Shown in pieces: positions 7,819 through 15,855 of a stretch of 37,684 nucleotides of DNA. The position numbers and the translations under genes were made by a program. The stretch spans positions 1 to 37,684 of the forward strand of contig CAKPVL010000012.1 in NCBI GenBank assembly GCA_934193545.1, read 5' to 3'. Position 1 is the stretch's first letter, and the number at the start of each line of letters is the position of its first letter. The notes under the pieces were generated by a model. That model did not search any database and was not told the origin of the DNA. It was given only the letters and a program-made list of their open reading frames with translations. The stretch comes from an uncultured Granulicatella sp. (lineage in GTDB: Bacteria; Bacillota; Bacilli; Lactobacillales; Aerococcaceae).

Positions 7819-8463
7819 ATGTCAGTATTATCATTAGAAACTATTTATTATCGATACGAGGATTCTCAAAAATATGTATTGAATGATTTGAATGCCACTT
7901 TTGAAGAAGGAAAATTCTATGCGGTCGTTGGGAAATCAGGAGCAGGGAAATCGACTTTCTTATCGCTTTTAGCAGGATTAGATAGTCCAACGAAAGGAAA
8001 AGTTTGTTTCAATGGGCAAGATATTGCGCAAGGTTCATACAGTGAACACCGCCGCGACCATATTTGCTTAGTGTTCCAAAACTATAATTTAATCGATTAT
8101 TTAACACCGCTTGAAAATGTAAGACTCGTAAATGGAAAAGCAACCAAAGATATCCTATTGAAATTAGGATTAGAGGAAGAATTAATTCATCGTAATGTAT
8201 TGAAGCTATCAGGTGGGCAACAACAACGGGTTGCGATTGCTAGAGCACTTGTTTCAAAGGCGCCAATTATTTTAGCGGATGAACCAACAGGAAACTTGGA
8301 CGAAGGAACAGCTGCAGAAATTATCGATATCTTAAAAATGGCAGCACATGAAAGTGGAAAATGCGTCATCGTAGTGACTCACAGCCCGCAAGTAGCCGCT
8401 GCGAGTGATGAAGTGTTGGAATTAGAAGACGGAAAACTAAAGAAAGTAAGAGGGGGAAAATAA
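7819..8463 (+). CDS. Vex2-like ABC transporter ATP-binding protein
   Basis: A 214-residue ABC ATPase of the MacB/LolD subfamily. Walker A GKSGAGKST is at 38-46, followed by the Q-loop (LVFQNYNLIDYLTP), the signature LSGGQQQRVAIARAL and Walker B with the glutamate (IILADEPTGNLD) and the H-loop (VVTHS). It would power the two FtsX-type permeases flanking it. It starts 11 bp after the first permease and its stop codon touches the ATG of the second, so all three are translated as one unit. Confidence 0.93.
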   Translation: MSVLSLETIYYRYEDSQKYVLNDLNATFEEGKFYAVVGKSGAGKSTFLSLLAGLDSPTKGKVCFNGQDIAQGSYSEHRRDHICLVFQNYNLIDYLTPLENVRLVNGKATKDILLKLGLEEELIHRNVLKLSGGQQQRVAIARALVSKAPIILADEPTGNLDEGTAAEIIDILKMAAHESGKCVIVVTHSPQVAAASDEVLELEDGKLKKVRGGK

Positions 8464-9840
8464 ATGAATATCCTACAAAATGCTTGGGCGTATGTCTCAA
8501 GAAAAAAGTTTAAAACCTTAATTATTTTCTTTATTTTATTCAGCATGGCAACGGTGGCTCTTAGTAGCTTAGCGGTAAAACACGCAACGGATACTGCTGC
8601 AAAAGAAACGTTTAAGTCGATTAATTCTTCGTTCTCGATGCAAATCGACCGAAGACATAATCAAGGGACTGCTCGTGGGGGCGGGAACTTGAAAGGAAAA
8701 GATATTCAAGCGATTGAAGGAATCGAAGGCGTTCAAAAGGCAGTGAAGCGAATGGAAGTCGTAGCGGACCTTGTCGATCAAGAATTAATTCCAGCAAAAG
8801 GAGTTCGTCTTGACGCCACTCGTCAGCAACGTTTCGGGAAAGCTGCTCAAGTAACAGGGATTAATGATTCTAGCATGGATGAACGATTCGCGGCACAAAC
8901 ATTTACGCTAACAGAAGGGCGCCATATTAAGGATGACGATACGAATGTGGCGTTAGTACACGAAGACTTTGCCAAGAAAAATAATTTAAAAGTCGGCGAC
9001 AAATTCAAGTTGAAGTCAAACATCTATGATGCGGATAACGAGAAGCACGCGAATAACCAAACCGAAGTGACGATTGTTGGATTATTTGGTGGTAAAAATA
9101 AAGGTGGAGTCACAGCGCCTCAAGAATTATATGAAAATACGATTTTAACGGACTTGAAGACAAGTGCTTTAATGTATGGCTATACAGATGCGGATGTGAT
9201 TTACCTAGATGCTACGTTCCTTGTCGGTGGTCAATATGATATCGATAAGGTGATGGAACAAGCGAAGAAATTGGGGATTGACTGGAAGGCATATACGCTC
9301 ATTAAGAGTAGCCAAAACTACCCAACGCTTCAAAAATCAATTAACTTAGTATACGGCTTAACAGACAAACTATTCCTTGGAAGTCTGATTTTCTCTGCGA
9401 TTATTTTAGTGCTCGTCCTCTTCTTATGGACAAACAGCCGCAGAAGAGAAATCGGGGTTCGCTTGGCGCTTGGAATGACGAACAAAACGATTATTGCGCA
9501 AATGCTGTGCGAAGTAGGAATGGTCAGCATCGCCAGCTTTATTGCTGCAATTCTTGCAGGTGGCCCTGTTAGCGAATGGGTTGGAAAACTCATCTTAGGT
9601 CAAGTGAATAGTAGCCTTGGTACGCAGCTGGCGAATGAAGCGAAATCAGCAAATCTTGGTGGTGGAGCAGCCGTGGATGGCTTCAACAAGACATTGACAG
9701 AATTATCGGTGACAGTATCCAATATGGATAAAGCAACAGTTGTGGGTCTTGGACTCGTCGTTGTTGTCATTGCAGTTCTCCTAGGAAGTGCATTTATTTT
9801 ACAAAAATCTCCGAAGAGTTTATTACAAGATACGGAATAA
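8464..9840 (+). CDS. Vex3-like ABC transporter permease (FtsX/MacB type)
   Basis: A 458-residue permease with the same plan as the first: N-terminal membrane segment (about 17-38), a long extracellular domain, and three C-terminal segments (about 300-322, 345-365, 425-448). The stretch ILVLVLFLWTNSRRREIGVRLALGMTNKTIIAQML is the typical FtsX domain core. The second permease has an extra insertion (about residues 380-415, glycine/alanine and serine rich) before the last segment. It likely forms a heterodimer with the permease at 6524. Its ATG follows directly on the ATPase stop codon. No separate small ORF of Pep27 size fits between this gene and the response regulator. Confidence 0.87.
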   Translation: MNILQNAWAYVSRKKFKTLIIFFILFSMATVALSSLAVKHATDTAAKETFKSINSSFSMQIDRRHNQGTARGGGNLKGKDIQAIEGIEGVQKAVKRMEVVADLVDQELIPAKGVRLDATRQQRFGKAAQVTGINDSSMDERFAAQTFTLTEGRHIKDDDTNVALVHEDFAKKNNLKVGDKFKLKSNIYDADNEKHANNQTEVTIVGLFGGKNKGGVTAPQELYENTILTDLKTSALMYGYTDADVIYLDATFLVGGQYDIDKVMEQAKKLGIDWKAYTLIKSSQNYPTLQKSINLVYGLTDKLFLGSLIFSAIILVLVLFLWTNSRRREIGVRLALGMTNKTIIAQMLCEVGMVSIASFIAAILAGGPVSEWVGKLILGQVNSSLGTQLANEAKSANLGGGAAVDGFNKTLTELSVTVSNMDKATVVGLGLVVVVIAVLLGSAFILQKSPKSLLQDTE

Positions 9841-9849
9841 AAATGCAAG

Positions 9850-9882
9850 GGTCTAGTCGCTAGACCAATTGATTGATATAAT
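9850..9882 (+). promoter_or_regulatory. Promoter and symmetric site before the response regulator
   Basis: TGATATAAT (9874-9882) is a perfect extended -10. Upstream, GGTCTAG (9850-9856), TCG and CTAGACC (9860-9866) form a perfect 7-bp inverted repeat at the -35 position. There is no T run, so an operator fits better than a terminator. Confidence 0.6.
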
Positions 9883-9903
9883 AGCAAAAAAGAGGTGATG
9901 TTT

Positions 9904-10560
9904 TTGAATTTGTTAGTCGTTGAAGACGAAGGAGCGATTCGCGAAGGTGTTCGTGAATATTTAACAGAGCAAGGCTTCCATGTGTTTACCGCAGAAGATG
10001 GAGTAGAGGCGCTTGAAGTATTTGAAAAAGAGTCGATTGATTTAATCTTACTCGATATTATGATGCCTCGAAAAAATGGCTTTGAAGTGTTAGAAGAGGT
10101 ACGTAAAACAAGTAAAGTTCCTATTCTGATGCTAACGGCCCTTCATGATGAAGAGACGCAAGTGAGAACGTTCGAGCTACTCGTCGATGGATTTATTCAA
10201 AAACCATTCTCCCTCGTCGTTTTGCATAAGCAGATTGAAGCCGTATTGAAGCGTCACTACGGAGAAATGGATGTGTGGAACTATGAGAATACGAGTGTGA
10301 ATTTCACTAGTTTTGAAGCTAGGGTAAATGGCCAAATCGTGGAAGTAACCGCAAAGGAACTGGCGATTTTAAAACTACTCGTTGAGCATCACGGACAAGT
10401 ATTGAGTCGCGCTCAAATATTAGATCACGTGTGGGCAGAGCATGAAGACCCACCGTTTGACCGTGTTGTGGATGTTTATATCAAGCAATTGCGAAAAAAA
10501 TTATTGTTGGATTGTATCGTGACCGTTAAAAATGTCGGATACAAGTTGGAGTTAAGATGA
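9904..10560 (+). CDS. VncR-like OmpR-family response regulator
   Basis: A 218-residue response regulator: receiver domain (about 1-118) with acidic pocket Glu7-Asp8, phosphoacceptor Asp51 (LLDIMMP), Thr78 and Lys100 (QKPF), then a winged-helix DNA-binding domain (about 125-218) with the typical RAQILDHVW and VDVYIKQLRKKL blocks. I place the start at TTG 9904: AGAGGTG lies 6 nt upstream, whereas the GTG at 9895 and ATG at 9898 overlap that site. The gene overlaps the kinase by 4 bp (ATGA). It has its own promoter, so it can be made apart from the transporter. Likely targets are the 11-bp repeats at 6452 and possibly its own promoter. Confidence 0.93.
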   Translation: MNLLVVEDEGAIREGVREYLTEQGFHVFTAEDGVEALEVFEKESIDLILLDIMMPRKNGFEVLEEVRKTSKVPILMLTALHDEETQVRTFELLVDGFIQKPFSLVVLHKQIEAVLKRHYGEMDVWNYENTSVNFTSFEARVNGQIVEVTAKELAILKLLVEHHGQVLSRAQILDHVWAEHEDPPFDRVVDVYIKQLRKKLLLDCIVTVKNVGYKLELR

Positions 10561-11879
10561 GAAAATTAAAACTGTTTCCTAAGATTTTTATTTATACATT
10601 GAGTATTCTAGGTACGCTAGTGGCCATCGCGCATCTGTTTTTGTACTTTGCCTTTCCGCACTTCTATTTGCAGGAACGTCAGCAAGAATTAAGCCAAAAA
10701 GCAGATGTGTTAGTGGAAAGTTTATCCAAAGTCGATGAACAAGAGGCTGCGTCTGCCTTGCAACTGTATGCTAAAAATGAGGGGATTACAGCTTACTTAA
10801 GAAAAGAATCGAATGGGGAGAACTTACAGCTAGGAAGCGAGTTAGCCATTGATGAAAATAGTGATCAAAACTCGGTGATTATCGAGGACAGACAAGTCAC
10901 TACAAAAGACGGCAAACAAATGCAACTGCAGGTCGTAACGACAACTGAATCGGTGAAACAGGCAACCAAGGTTACATTTCGTTATTTGCCATTATCACTC
11001 GCCATTTCGATCTTTACAGCAGTGATTTTCTCGTATATATATGCTAGAAAATTATCGAAACCTCTGATGCAAATGTCCAGGGTGACGAAAAAGATGATGG
11101 AATTAGATAGAGATGCCAGATTTGTAAATCCAAGAGCCGATGAAATTGGACAGATGGAGATGCAAATTAATGAGTTATACGAGCATCTACTATCTGTCAT
11201 CGATGAATTGGAAGAGAAGAATCAGAAGATGATTCAGCTGGAAAAAACAAAGGTGGATTTCTTACGAAGTGCTTCTCACGAGCTGAAGACGCCATTAGCA
11301 GGTCTTCGGATTTTACTAGAGAATATGAGCCTTAATGTTGGCAAATATAAGGACCGAGATAAGTACTTGGAAGAGTCGATTGCCAAAGTCGACCAGATGT
11401 CTGTACTCGTTCAAGAAATTCTGGCGCTGTCTAAATTACAAGAAGAGACTCTAACAAAAGAAGAAATAGCATTAGACAAAGTTCTTCCAGAGTGGAATAG
11501 AGAATTCCAGTTATTATTACAAGAAAAAGGACTAGTACTTGAAGAAAGAATCGAACCATTTACGATTGAAGCGAGTCCAATCGCCTTTCGAAATGTATGG
11601 AATAATCTATTGATGAATGCCATTAAACACTCATCAAAAGAAGGCGTCATTCGAGTGGAGCTAAAGGATCATAGTTTAACGATTGAAAATCCATGTACAC
11701 CTCTCACAAAAGAGCAAATTGAAACAGCATTTTCACTCCTACCATCTTCAAAAGGAACGACTGGCGGAGGAAATGGAGTAGGACTCTATAGTGTTCATCA
11801 GTTGCTCGAACGTGAACAAATTGAACACCGCTTCTTTGCAACAGCAGAAGGAATGTGTTTTGAAATGAATTTTAAATAA
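10557..11879 (+). CDS. VncS-like sensor histidine kinase
   Basis: A 440-residue membrane sensor kinase. Two membrane segments (about 9-33 and 141-163) bracket an extracellular sensor loop of about 105 residues. A HAMP-like linker follows, then a coiled-coil dimerisation region, the H-box SASHELKTPLAGL with phospho-accepting His241, and an ATPase domain with N-box (NNLLMNAIKHS) and G-box (GGGNGVGLYSV). The D-box between them is weak. It pairs with the response regulator it overlaps and probably senses a substrate or effect of the neighbouring ABC transporter. In pneumococcus the related VncS has been linked to peptide sensing, glycopeptide tolerance and lactoferrin or serum response; none of this can be read from the sequence. 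Confidence 0.92.
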   Translation: MRKLKLFPKIFIYTLSILGTLVAIAHLFLYFAFPHFYLQERQQELSQKADVLVESLSKVDEQEAASALQLYAKNEGITAYLRKESNGENLQLGSELAIDENSDQNSVIIEDRQVTTKDGKQMQLQVVTTTESVKQATKVTFRYLPLSLAISIFTAVIFSYIYARKLSKPLMQMSRVTKKMMELDRDARFVNPRADEIGQMEMQINELYEHLLSVIDELEEKNQKMIQLEKTKVDFLRSASHELKTPLAGLRILLENMSLNVGKYKDRDKYLEESIAKVDQMSVLVQEILALSKLQEETLTKEEIALDKVLPEWNREFQLLLQEKGLVLEERIEPFTIEASPIAFRNVWNNLLMNAIKHSSKEGVIRVELKDHSLTIENPCTPLTKEQIETAFSLLPSSKGTTGGGNGVGLYSVHQLLEREQIEHRFFATAEGMCFEMNFK

Positions 11880-11890
11880 AAAGCTTAAAA

Positions 11891-11927
11891 GAATGGGTTA
11901 CCACATGCGGTAACCCGTTCTTTTTTT
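11891..11927 (+). terminator. Terminator after the two-component system
   Basis: GAATGGGTTACC (11891-11902) pairs with GGTAACCCGTTC (11909-11920) with one T-G pair, followed by seven T residues. Confidence 0.9.
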
Positions 11928-12009
11928 GTTTGGGAGCGATTTGCTACTTTTGGACGAGATTCCAGGAATTAAAAGAAAAAAATGGAGAAATTAGCAAAAA
12001 AAATCACAA

Positions 12010-12044
12010 AAAACGCTTACATTTAAAGCGTTTTCGTGTATAAT
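12010..12044 (+). promoter_or_regulatory. Promoter of the pckA-oad operon with overlapping inverted repeat
   Basis: The -10 box TATAAT is at 12039-12044; CTTACA at 12016-12021 (17-bp spacer) serves as a -35. A perfect 9-bp inverted repeat, AAAACGCTT (12010-12018) and AAGCGTTTT (12026-12034) around 7 nt, covers the -35 box. Both arms also resemble cre boxes (12 of 14 positions against TGNAANCGNWNNCA), so CcpA or a dedicated repressor could act here. Confidence 0.65.
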
Positions 12045-12079
12045 TAAAGTATCAATAAAAAGATAGGAAGGTTGATATT

Positions 12080-13729
12080 ATGGCAACAATTGATCGTTTC
12101 GCTACAGACACTATACGCAAGAGCAATCCGCATCTTTCGCAATTGAAGGCAACTATTGAACCAGCTTTTTATTCGAACAATGCGACTGAAATTCCGACTC
12201 TGGCAGAGGCGTATGAATTAGCGTCACATGCACCTAATACAACAGTGTTAGATGCGTTCGTTGCAAACGCAAAGGATTTAGGGTTACCGGAGGATGCGCA
12301 CATTCTTACGGTGGTTGATGGGAGCGTTGTAGGACGTACTGCAAAAGCTCGTCGAATTTTGGGTAATAATCCAGCAGAAGATGCAAAGATTATTCCAATC
12401 ATTCGCGAAGAGATTTATAACAGTTCGTTCAAACCATTTATTAAGGGTACAGCCGTTGTAGGTCTTGATGAAGACTTTATGGTGAAGGCACATATCACAA
12501 TGCCTAAAGAACACATTAACAACTTGTACTCATGGTTATTGAACTTCCAAATTTTCAATGACCAATATAAGAGACGTTATGATGCGTCTAAACAATATGA
12601 CGAAAATGATATTTTCATTTTCTTCGACCCAACTTGGAGACATCCTGATTACCCAGATGGATTAGCATTTTTTGATACAAAACATAACTGTGCTGCAATT
12701 TTAGGAATGAGTTATTTTGGGGAAATCAAAAAAGGAACGTTAACATTAGCATGGGCAACTGCCGCTCGTAACAACTACGTTTCTTGCCATGGTGGTTTGA
12801 AGATTTTCCGTAAAGAAGGCGCTTCTTACGTTGCAAGCTTCTTCGGATTATCTGGATCAGGTAAGTCTACATTAACACACGCAAAACATGACGATAAATA
12901 CGACATTGAAGTATTACACGACGATGCATTTGTGATTTCGGTAGAAGATGGTTCATCTGTAGCTTTAGAACCTTCTTACTTCGACAAAACAAATGACTAT
13001 CCAGCAGGTCACAGAGAACAAGATTACTTCGTAACGGTTCAAAACTGTGGTGTGACTCTGGATGAAAACGGCCGTAAAGTATTAGTAACAGAAGATATTC
13101 GTAACGGTAACGGACGTACCATCAAGTCTCGTTATTCAACTCCTAACCGCGTCGATAAGATTCAAGAACCAATTCAATCTATTTTCTGGATTATGAAAGA
13201 TGATGCACTACCACCATTAGTGAAAATCACAGATCCTCGTTTAGCATCTATTTTAGGATGTACATTAATGACAAAACGTTCTACTGCTGAAAATACAGGG
13301 GCTGGGGCAAACTTAGATGCGCTCGTTATCGAACCATATGCAAACCCATTCCGTGTATATCCATTAGTAGAAGACTACGAAAAATTCAAAGCCTTATTTG
13401 ATAAAGGGGTAGACTGCTACATCATCAATACAGGAGACTACTTAGGTAAGAAAGTGACTAAAGAAGTTTCTCTAGGTGTAATCGAAACTGTAGTCGATGG
13501 TAAAGCACACTTCGAATTGTTCGGTGGCCTTCCAGGAATGGAATACTTACCAGTAGAAGGCTATGAAGTGCCTGATATGAACGGTGAATACGCTGAATTA
13601 ATTCGTGACCGTATGCAATTCCGTTTGGATTACTTGAAAGCATTTAACGATGCAAATCCAGAACATCAAATTCCAACAGATGCCCTTGAAAGCATCAAGA
13701 CAATCGAACGCTTTATCGACGTATTATAG
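12080..13729 (+). CDS. pckA: Phosphoenolpyruvate carboxykinase (ATP), divergent
   Basis: A 549-residue PEP carboxykinase of the ATP type, interconverting oxaloacetate plus ATP with PEP, CO2 and ADP. Family residues are in place: Arg86 (GRTAK), Tyr212 and Lys217/Lys218 (YFGEIKKG), His237, P-loop GLSGSGKST at 256-264, acidic pair Asp281-Asp282 (HDDAF), an arginine in the SRYSTPNR region, and an INTGDYLGKK block like the family's VNTGxxGxGKR. It is divergent: the P-loop ends in Ser-Thr rather than Thr-Thr, and the usual NFEGGCYAK segment after the acidic pair is replaced by ALEPSYFDKTNDYPAG. It is first in an operon with oxaloacetate decarboxylase 18 bp downstream, so oxaloacetate is its shared metabolite. 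Family assignment is firm; direction in vivo is not. Confidence 0.9.
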   Translation: MATIDRFATDTIRKSNPHLSQLKATIEPAFYSNNATEIPTLAEAYELASHAPNTTVLDAFVANAKDLGLPEDAHILTVVDGSVVGRTAKARRILGNNPAEDAKIIPIIREEIYNSSFKPFIKGTAVVGLDEDFMVKAHITMPKEHINNLYSWLLNFQIFNDQYKRRYDASKQYDENDIFIFFDPTWRHPDYPDGLAFFDTKHNCAAILGMSYFGEIKKGTLTLAWATAARNNYVSCHGGLKIFRKEGASYVASFFGLSGSGKSTLTHAKHDDKYDIEVLHDDAFVISVEDGSSVALEPSYFDKTNDYPAGHREQDYFVTVQNCGVTLDENGRKVLVTEDIRNGNGRTIKSRYSTPNRVDKIQEPIQSIFWIMKDDALPPLVKITDPRLASILGCTLMTKRSTAENTGAGANLDALVIEPYANPFRVYPLVEDYEKFKALFDKGVDCYIINTGDYLGKKVTKEVSLGVIETVVDGKAHFELFGGLPGMEYLPVEGYEVPDMNGEYAELIRDRMQFRLDYLKAFNDANPEHQIPTDALESIKTIERFIDVL

Positions 13730-13747
13730 TGGAAGGAGTGTTCGGTG

Positions 13748-15139
13748 ATGGCTAGAAAAATAGGAATTACAGATACAATCTTACGGGATGCCCATCAATC
13801 TTTGATGGCAACCCGTATGCGAATTGAAGATATGCTTCCTGTTTTAGATCAATTAGATGAAGCAGGATTTGCTTCTTTAGAATGTTGGGGTGGAGCAACG
13901 TTTGATGCCTGTATTCGTTTCTTAGACGAAGACCCATGGGACAGACTTCGCACCTTGAAAAAACATTTAAAGAAAACACCGCTTCAAATGTTGTTACGTG
14001 GGCAAAATATTTTAGGATATCGTCACTATGCCGATGATGTTGTAGAAAAATTTGTCGAAAAATCAGCAGAAAACGGGATTGATATTTTCAGAATTTTCGA
14101 TGCGTTAAATGACGTTCGTAATTTGGAAGCTTCACTAAATGCCGTGAAGAAGACAGGTAAAGAAGCACAAATGACAATTTGCTACACGATTAGTGATGCG
14201 CATACGATTGATTATTACAAAGAACTAGCAGCTAAAATGCAAGAAATGGGTGCGGATTCTATCTGTGTGAAAGACATGGCTGGAATTTTAACACCAGCTC
14301 GTGGTATTGAGCTTGTTCGTGCATTAAAAGAAGTGATTACAGTTCCAATCGTCGTGCATACACACTGCACAAGCGGTATTGCGCAACTTACTTATCAAGC
14401 AGTTATTGAAGCAGGTGCAGACCGCATCGACACAGCACTTTCACCACTTAGTGAAGGGACAAGCCAACCACCTACGGAATCATTAGTTATTGCACTTCGC
14501 GAATTAGGCTATGATATTTCAGTAGATTTGGCAAAATTAGAACCTATTGCAGACCACTTCCGAGTAATTAAAGATAAATACATTAAAGATGGAACTTTGA
14601 ATCCAAAAATGTTAACACCAGACCCACGTGCGCTTTTATATCAAGTGCCTGGTGGAATGTTATCGAATATGTATTCTCAATTAACGCAAGCTGGCGCAAC
14701 AGATAAATACGAAGAAGTATTAAAAGAAGTGCCTAAAGTAAGAGCAGACCTTGGATATCCACCTCTTGTTACTCCAATGAGCCAAATGGTGGGAACACAA
14801 GCAACGATGAACGTTCTTACAGGCCAACGCTACAAAGTGGTTTCAAACGAAGTGAAATCTTACTTACTTGGTTCTTATGGACAATCACCAGTACCAATTC
14901 AAGAAAGCTTCAGAAGAAGCATCATTGGTGACCAAGAAGTTATCAGTGACAGACCAGCAAACCACTTGCCACCAGAATTCGAAACACTCAAAGCAGAACT
15001 TGGAGATTTAGCAAGAAGTGACGAAGATGTTTTAACTTACGCACTCTTCCCTAAAGTCGGCAAAGAATTCTTGCTCAAGAAGAATGGACAATGGCAAAAA
15101 CCATCTGAAATCGTGAAGATTTTTGCGACTGTAAAGTGA
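13748..15139 (+). CDS. oadA: Oxaloacetate decarboxylase, alpha (carboxyltransferase) subunit
   Basis: A pyruvate-carboxylase-like carboxyltransferase of 463 residues (TIM barrel plus C-terminal extension). It moves the carboxyl group of oxaloacetate to biotin, releasing pyruvate. Metal-site residues are visible: Asp14 (TILRDAHQSL), Lys175 (CVKDMAG; carbamylated in the family), and His204/His206 (VVHTHC). CWGGATFD near residue 50 is a family hallmark. It stops after the PYC_OADA region and lacks the fused biotinyl domain of longer OadA proteins (about 590 residues); the biotin carrier is the separate gene at 15468. The start is ATG 13748; the GTG one codon earlier is equally well placed behind AAGGAG. 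Confidence 0.93.
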   Translation: MARKIGITDTILRDAHQSLMATRMRIEDMLPVLDQLDEAGFASLECWGGATFDACIRFLDEDPWDRLRTLKKHLKKTPLQMLLRGQNILGYRHYADDVVEKFVEKSAENGIDIFRIFDALNDVRNLEASLNAVKKTGKEAQMTICYTISDAHTIDYYKELAAKMQEMGADSICVKDMAGILTPARGIELVRALKEVITVPIVVHTHCTSGIAQLTYQAVIEAGADRIDTALSPLSEGTSQPPTESLVIALRELGYDISVDLAKLEPIADHFRVIKDKYIKDGTLNPKMLTPDPRALLYQVPGGMLSNMYSQLTQAGATDKYEEVLKEVPKVRADLGYPPLVTPMSQMVGTQATMNVLTGQRYKVVSNEVKSYLLGSYGQSPVPIQESFRRSIIGDQEVISDRPANHLPPEFETLKAELGDLARSDEDVLTYALFPKVGKEFLLKKNGQWQKPSEIVKIFATVK

Positions 15140-15149
15140 GGAGAGAGTT

Positions 15150-15467
15150 ATGCAACTAAGTTTATTAGAAATCTTATGGATCACAATCGTTTCAATGGGA
15201 ATTGTGTTTGTGATGTTGACGATTCTAATGTTCCTCATGCAAGGAAGCTCTAAAGTTATCCAAATACTGGAAGCAAAGAGTCATTCTACTGCAGGAGTTG
15301 CGGGTAAACCAGTTGAGGTGAAACCTGAGGCTCCAACAAATGACGGAACACTATTTGAAACGAATAAACTTGCTCGCGTTGCCGCACTGGTCGCTTTAAC
15401 ACAAGCGAGTGCGGATGTTCCGGACAAGCACTTTGAAATTGTATCGATTGAAAAGAAGGTGGACTAA
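15150..15467 (+). CDS. Oxaloacetate decarboxylase, gamma-type small membrane subunit
   Basis: A 105-residue protein with one N-terminal membrane segment (about 9-31) and a soluble tail, matching the OadG-type subunit by size, topology and position. The segment ends in FLMQGSSKV and the tail ends with ARVAALVALTQ, as in decarboxylase sodium-pump gamma/delta subunits. This subunit assembles the complex, tying the carboxyltransferase to the membrane beta subunit. Sequence conservation is low in this family, so the call leans on context: it lies 10 bp after oadA and its stop codon touches the biotin carrier start. Confidence 0.8.
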   Translation: MQLSLLEILWITIVSMGIVFVMLTILMFLMQGSSKVIQILEAKSHSTAGVAGKPVEVKPEAPTNDGTLFETNKLARVAALVALTQASADVPDKHFEIVSIEKKVD

Positions 15468-15842
15468 ATGAAAAAATACGAAGTAGAAGTGAATGGCGAA
15501 ACATTTATCGTCTCACTAAAAGAAATTTCAAATGAAGAAGCAGCACAAAAATTAGCAGCAGCTCCAACTCCAGCACCTAGCGCGCCAGTGGAAGAAAAGA
15601 AAGCTGCGCCAGCACCTGCTCCAACAGGGGACGGTGAAGTGGTGCCTGCTCCAATGGCAGGGATTGTATTATCGGTCAATAAAAATGTCGGTGATGCAGT
15701 GAAAAAAGGAGATGTACTTGTGATTTTAGAAGCCATGAAGATGGAAAATGAAATCCTTGCTCCGGCTGATGGTGTTGTGAAAGCAATTCATGTATCAAGT
15801 AATGAATCTGTCGAATCGAACCAACCACTCTTAACGATTTAG
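15468..15842 (+). CDS. Biotin carboxyl carrier subunit of oxaloacetate decarboxylase
   Basis: A 124-residue biotin carrier. A short N-terminal region is followed by a flexible alanine/proline-rich linker (about 30-53) and a biotinyl domain (about 57-124) with the biotinylation motif EAMKMEN; Lys91 carries the cofactor. The swinging arm carries CO2 from the carboxyltransferase to the membrane subunit. A biotin ligase is needed and is not in the window. The gene starts with no gap after the gamma-type gene and lies 13 bp before oadB. Confidence 0.95.
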   Translation: MKKYEVEVNGETFIVSLKEISNEEAAQKLAAAPTPAPSAPVEEKKAAPAPAPTGDGEVVPAPMAGIVLSVNKNVGDAVKKGDVLVILEAMKMENEILAPADGVVKAIHVSSNESVESNQPLLTI

Positions 15843-15855
15843 GAGGCGATGGTTT

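Noticed and set aside
9841..9903. Search for a Pep27-like peptide gene between vex3 and vncR
   Set aside because: Only 63 bp are available. The sole plus-strand frame is six codons (MQGSSR), far short of 27.
15464..15736. A 90-codon minus-strand frame opposite the biotin carrier
   Set aside because: It is the mirror of the alanine/proline-rich linker, with low-complexity composition and no ribosome binding site.
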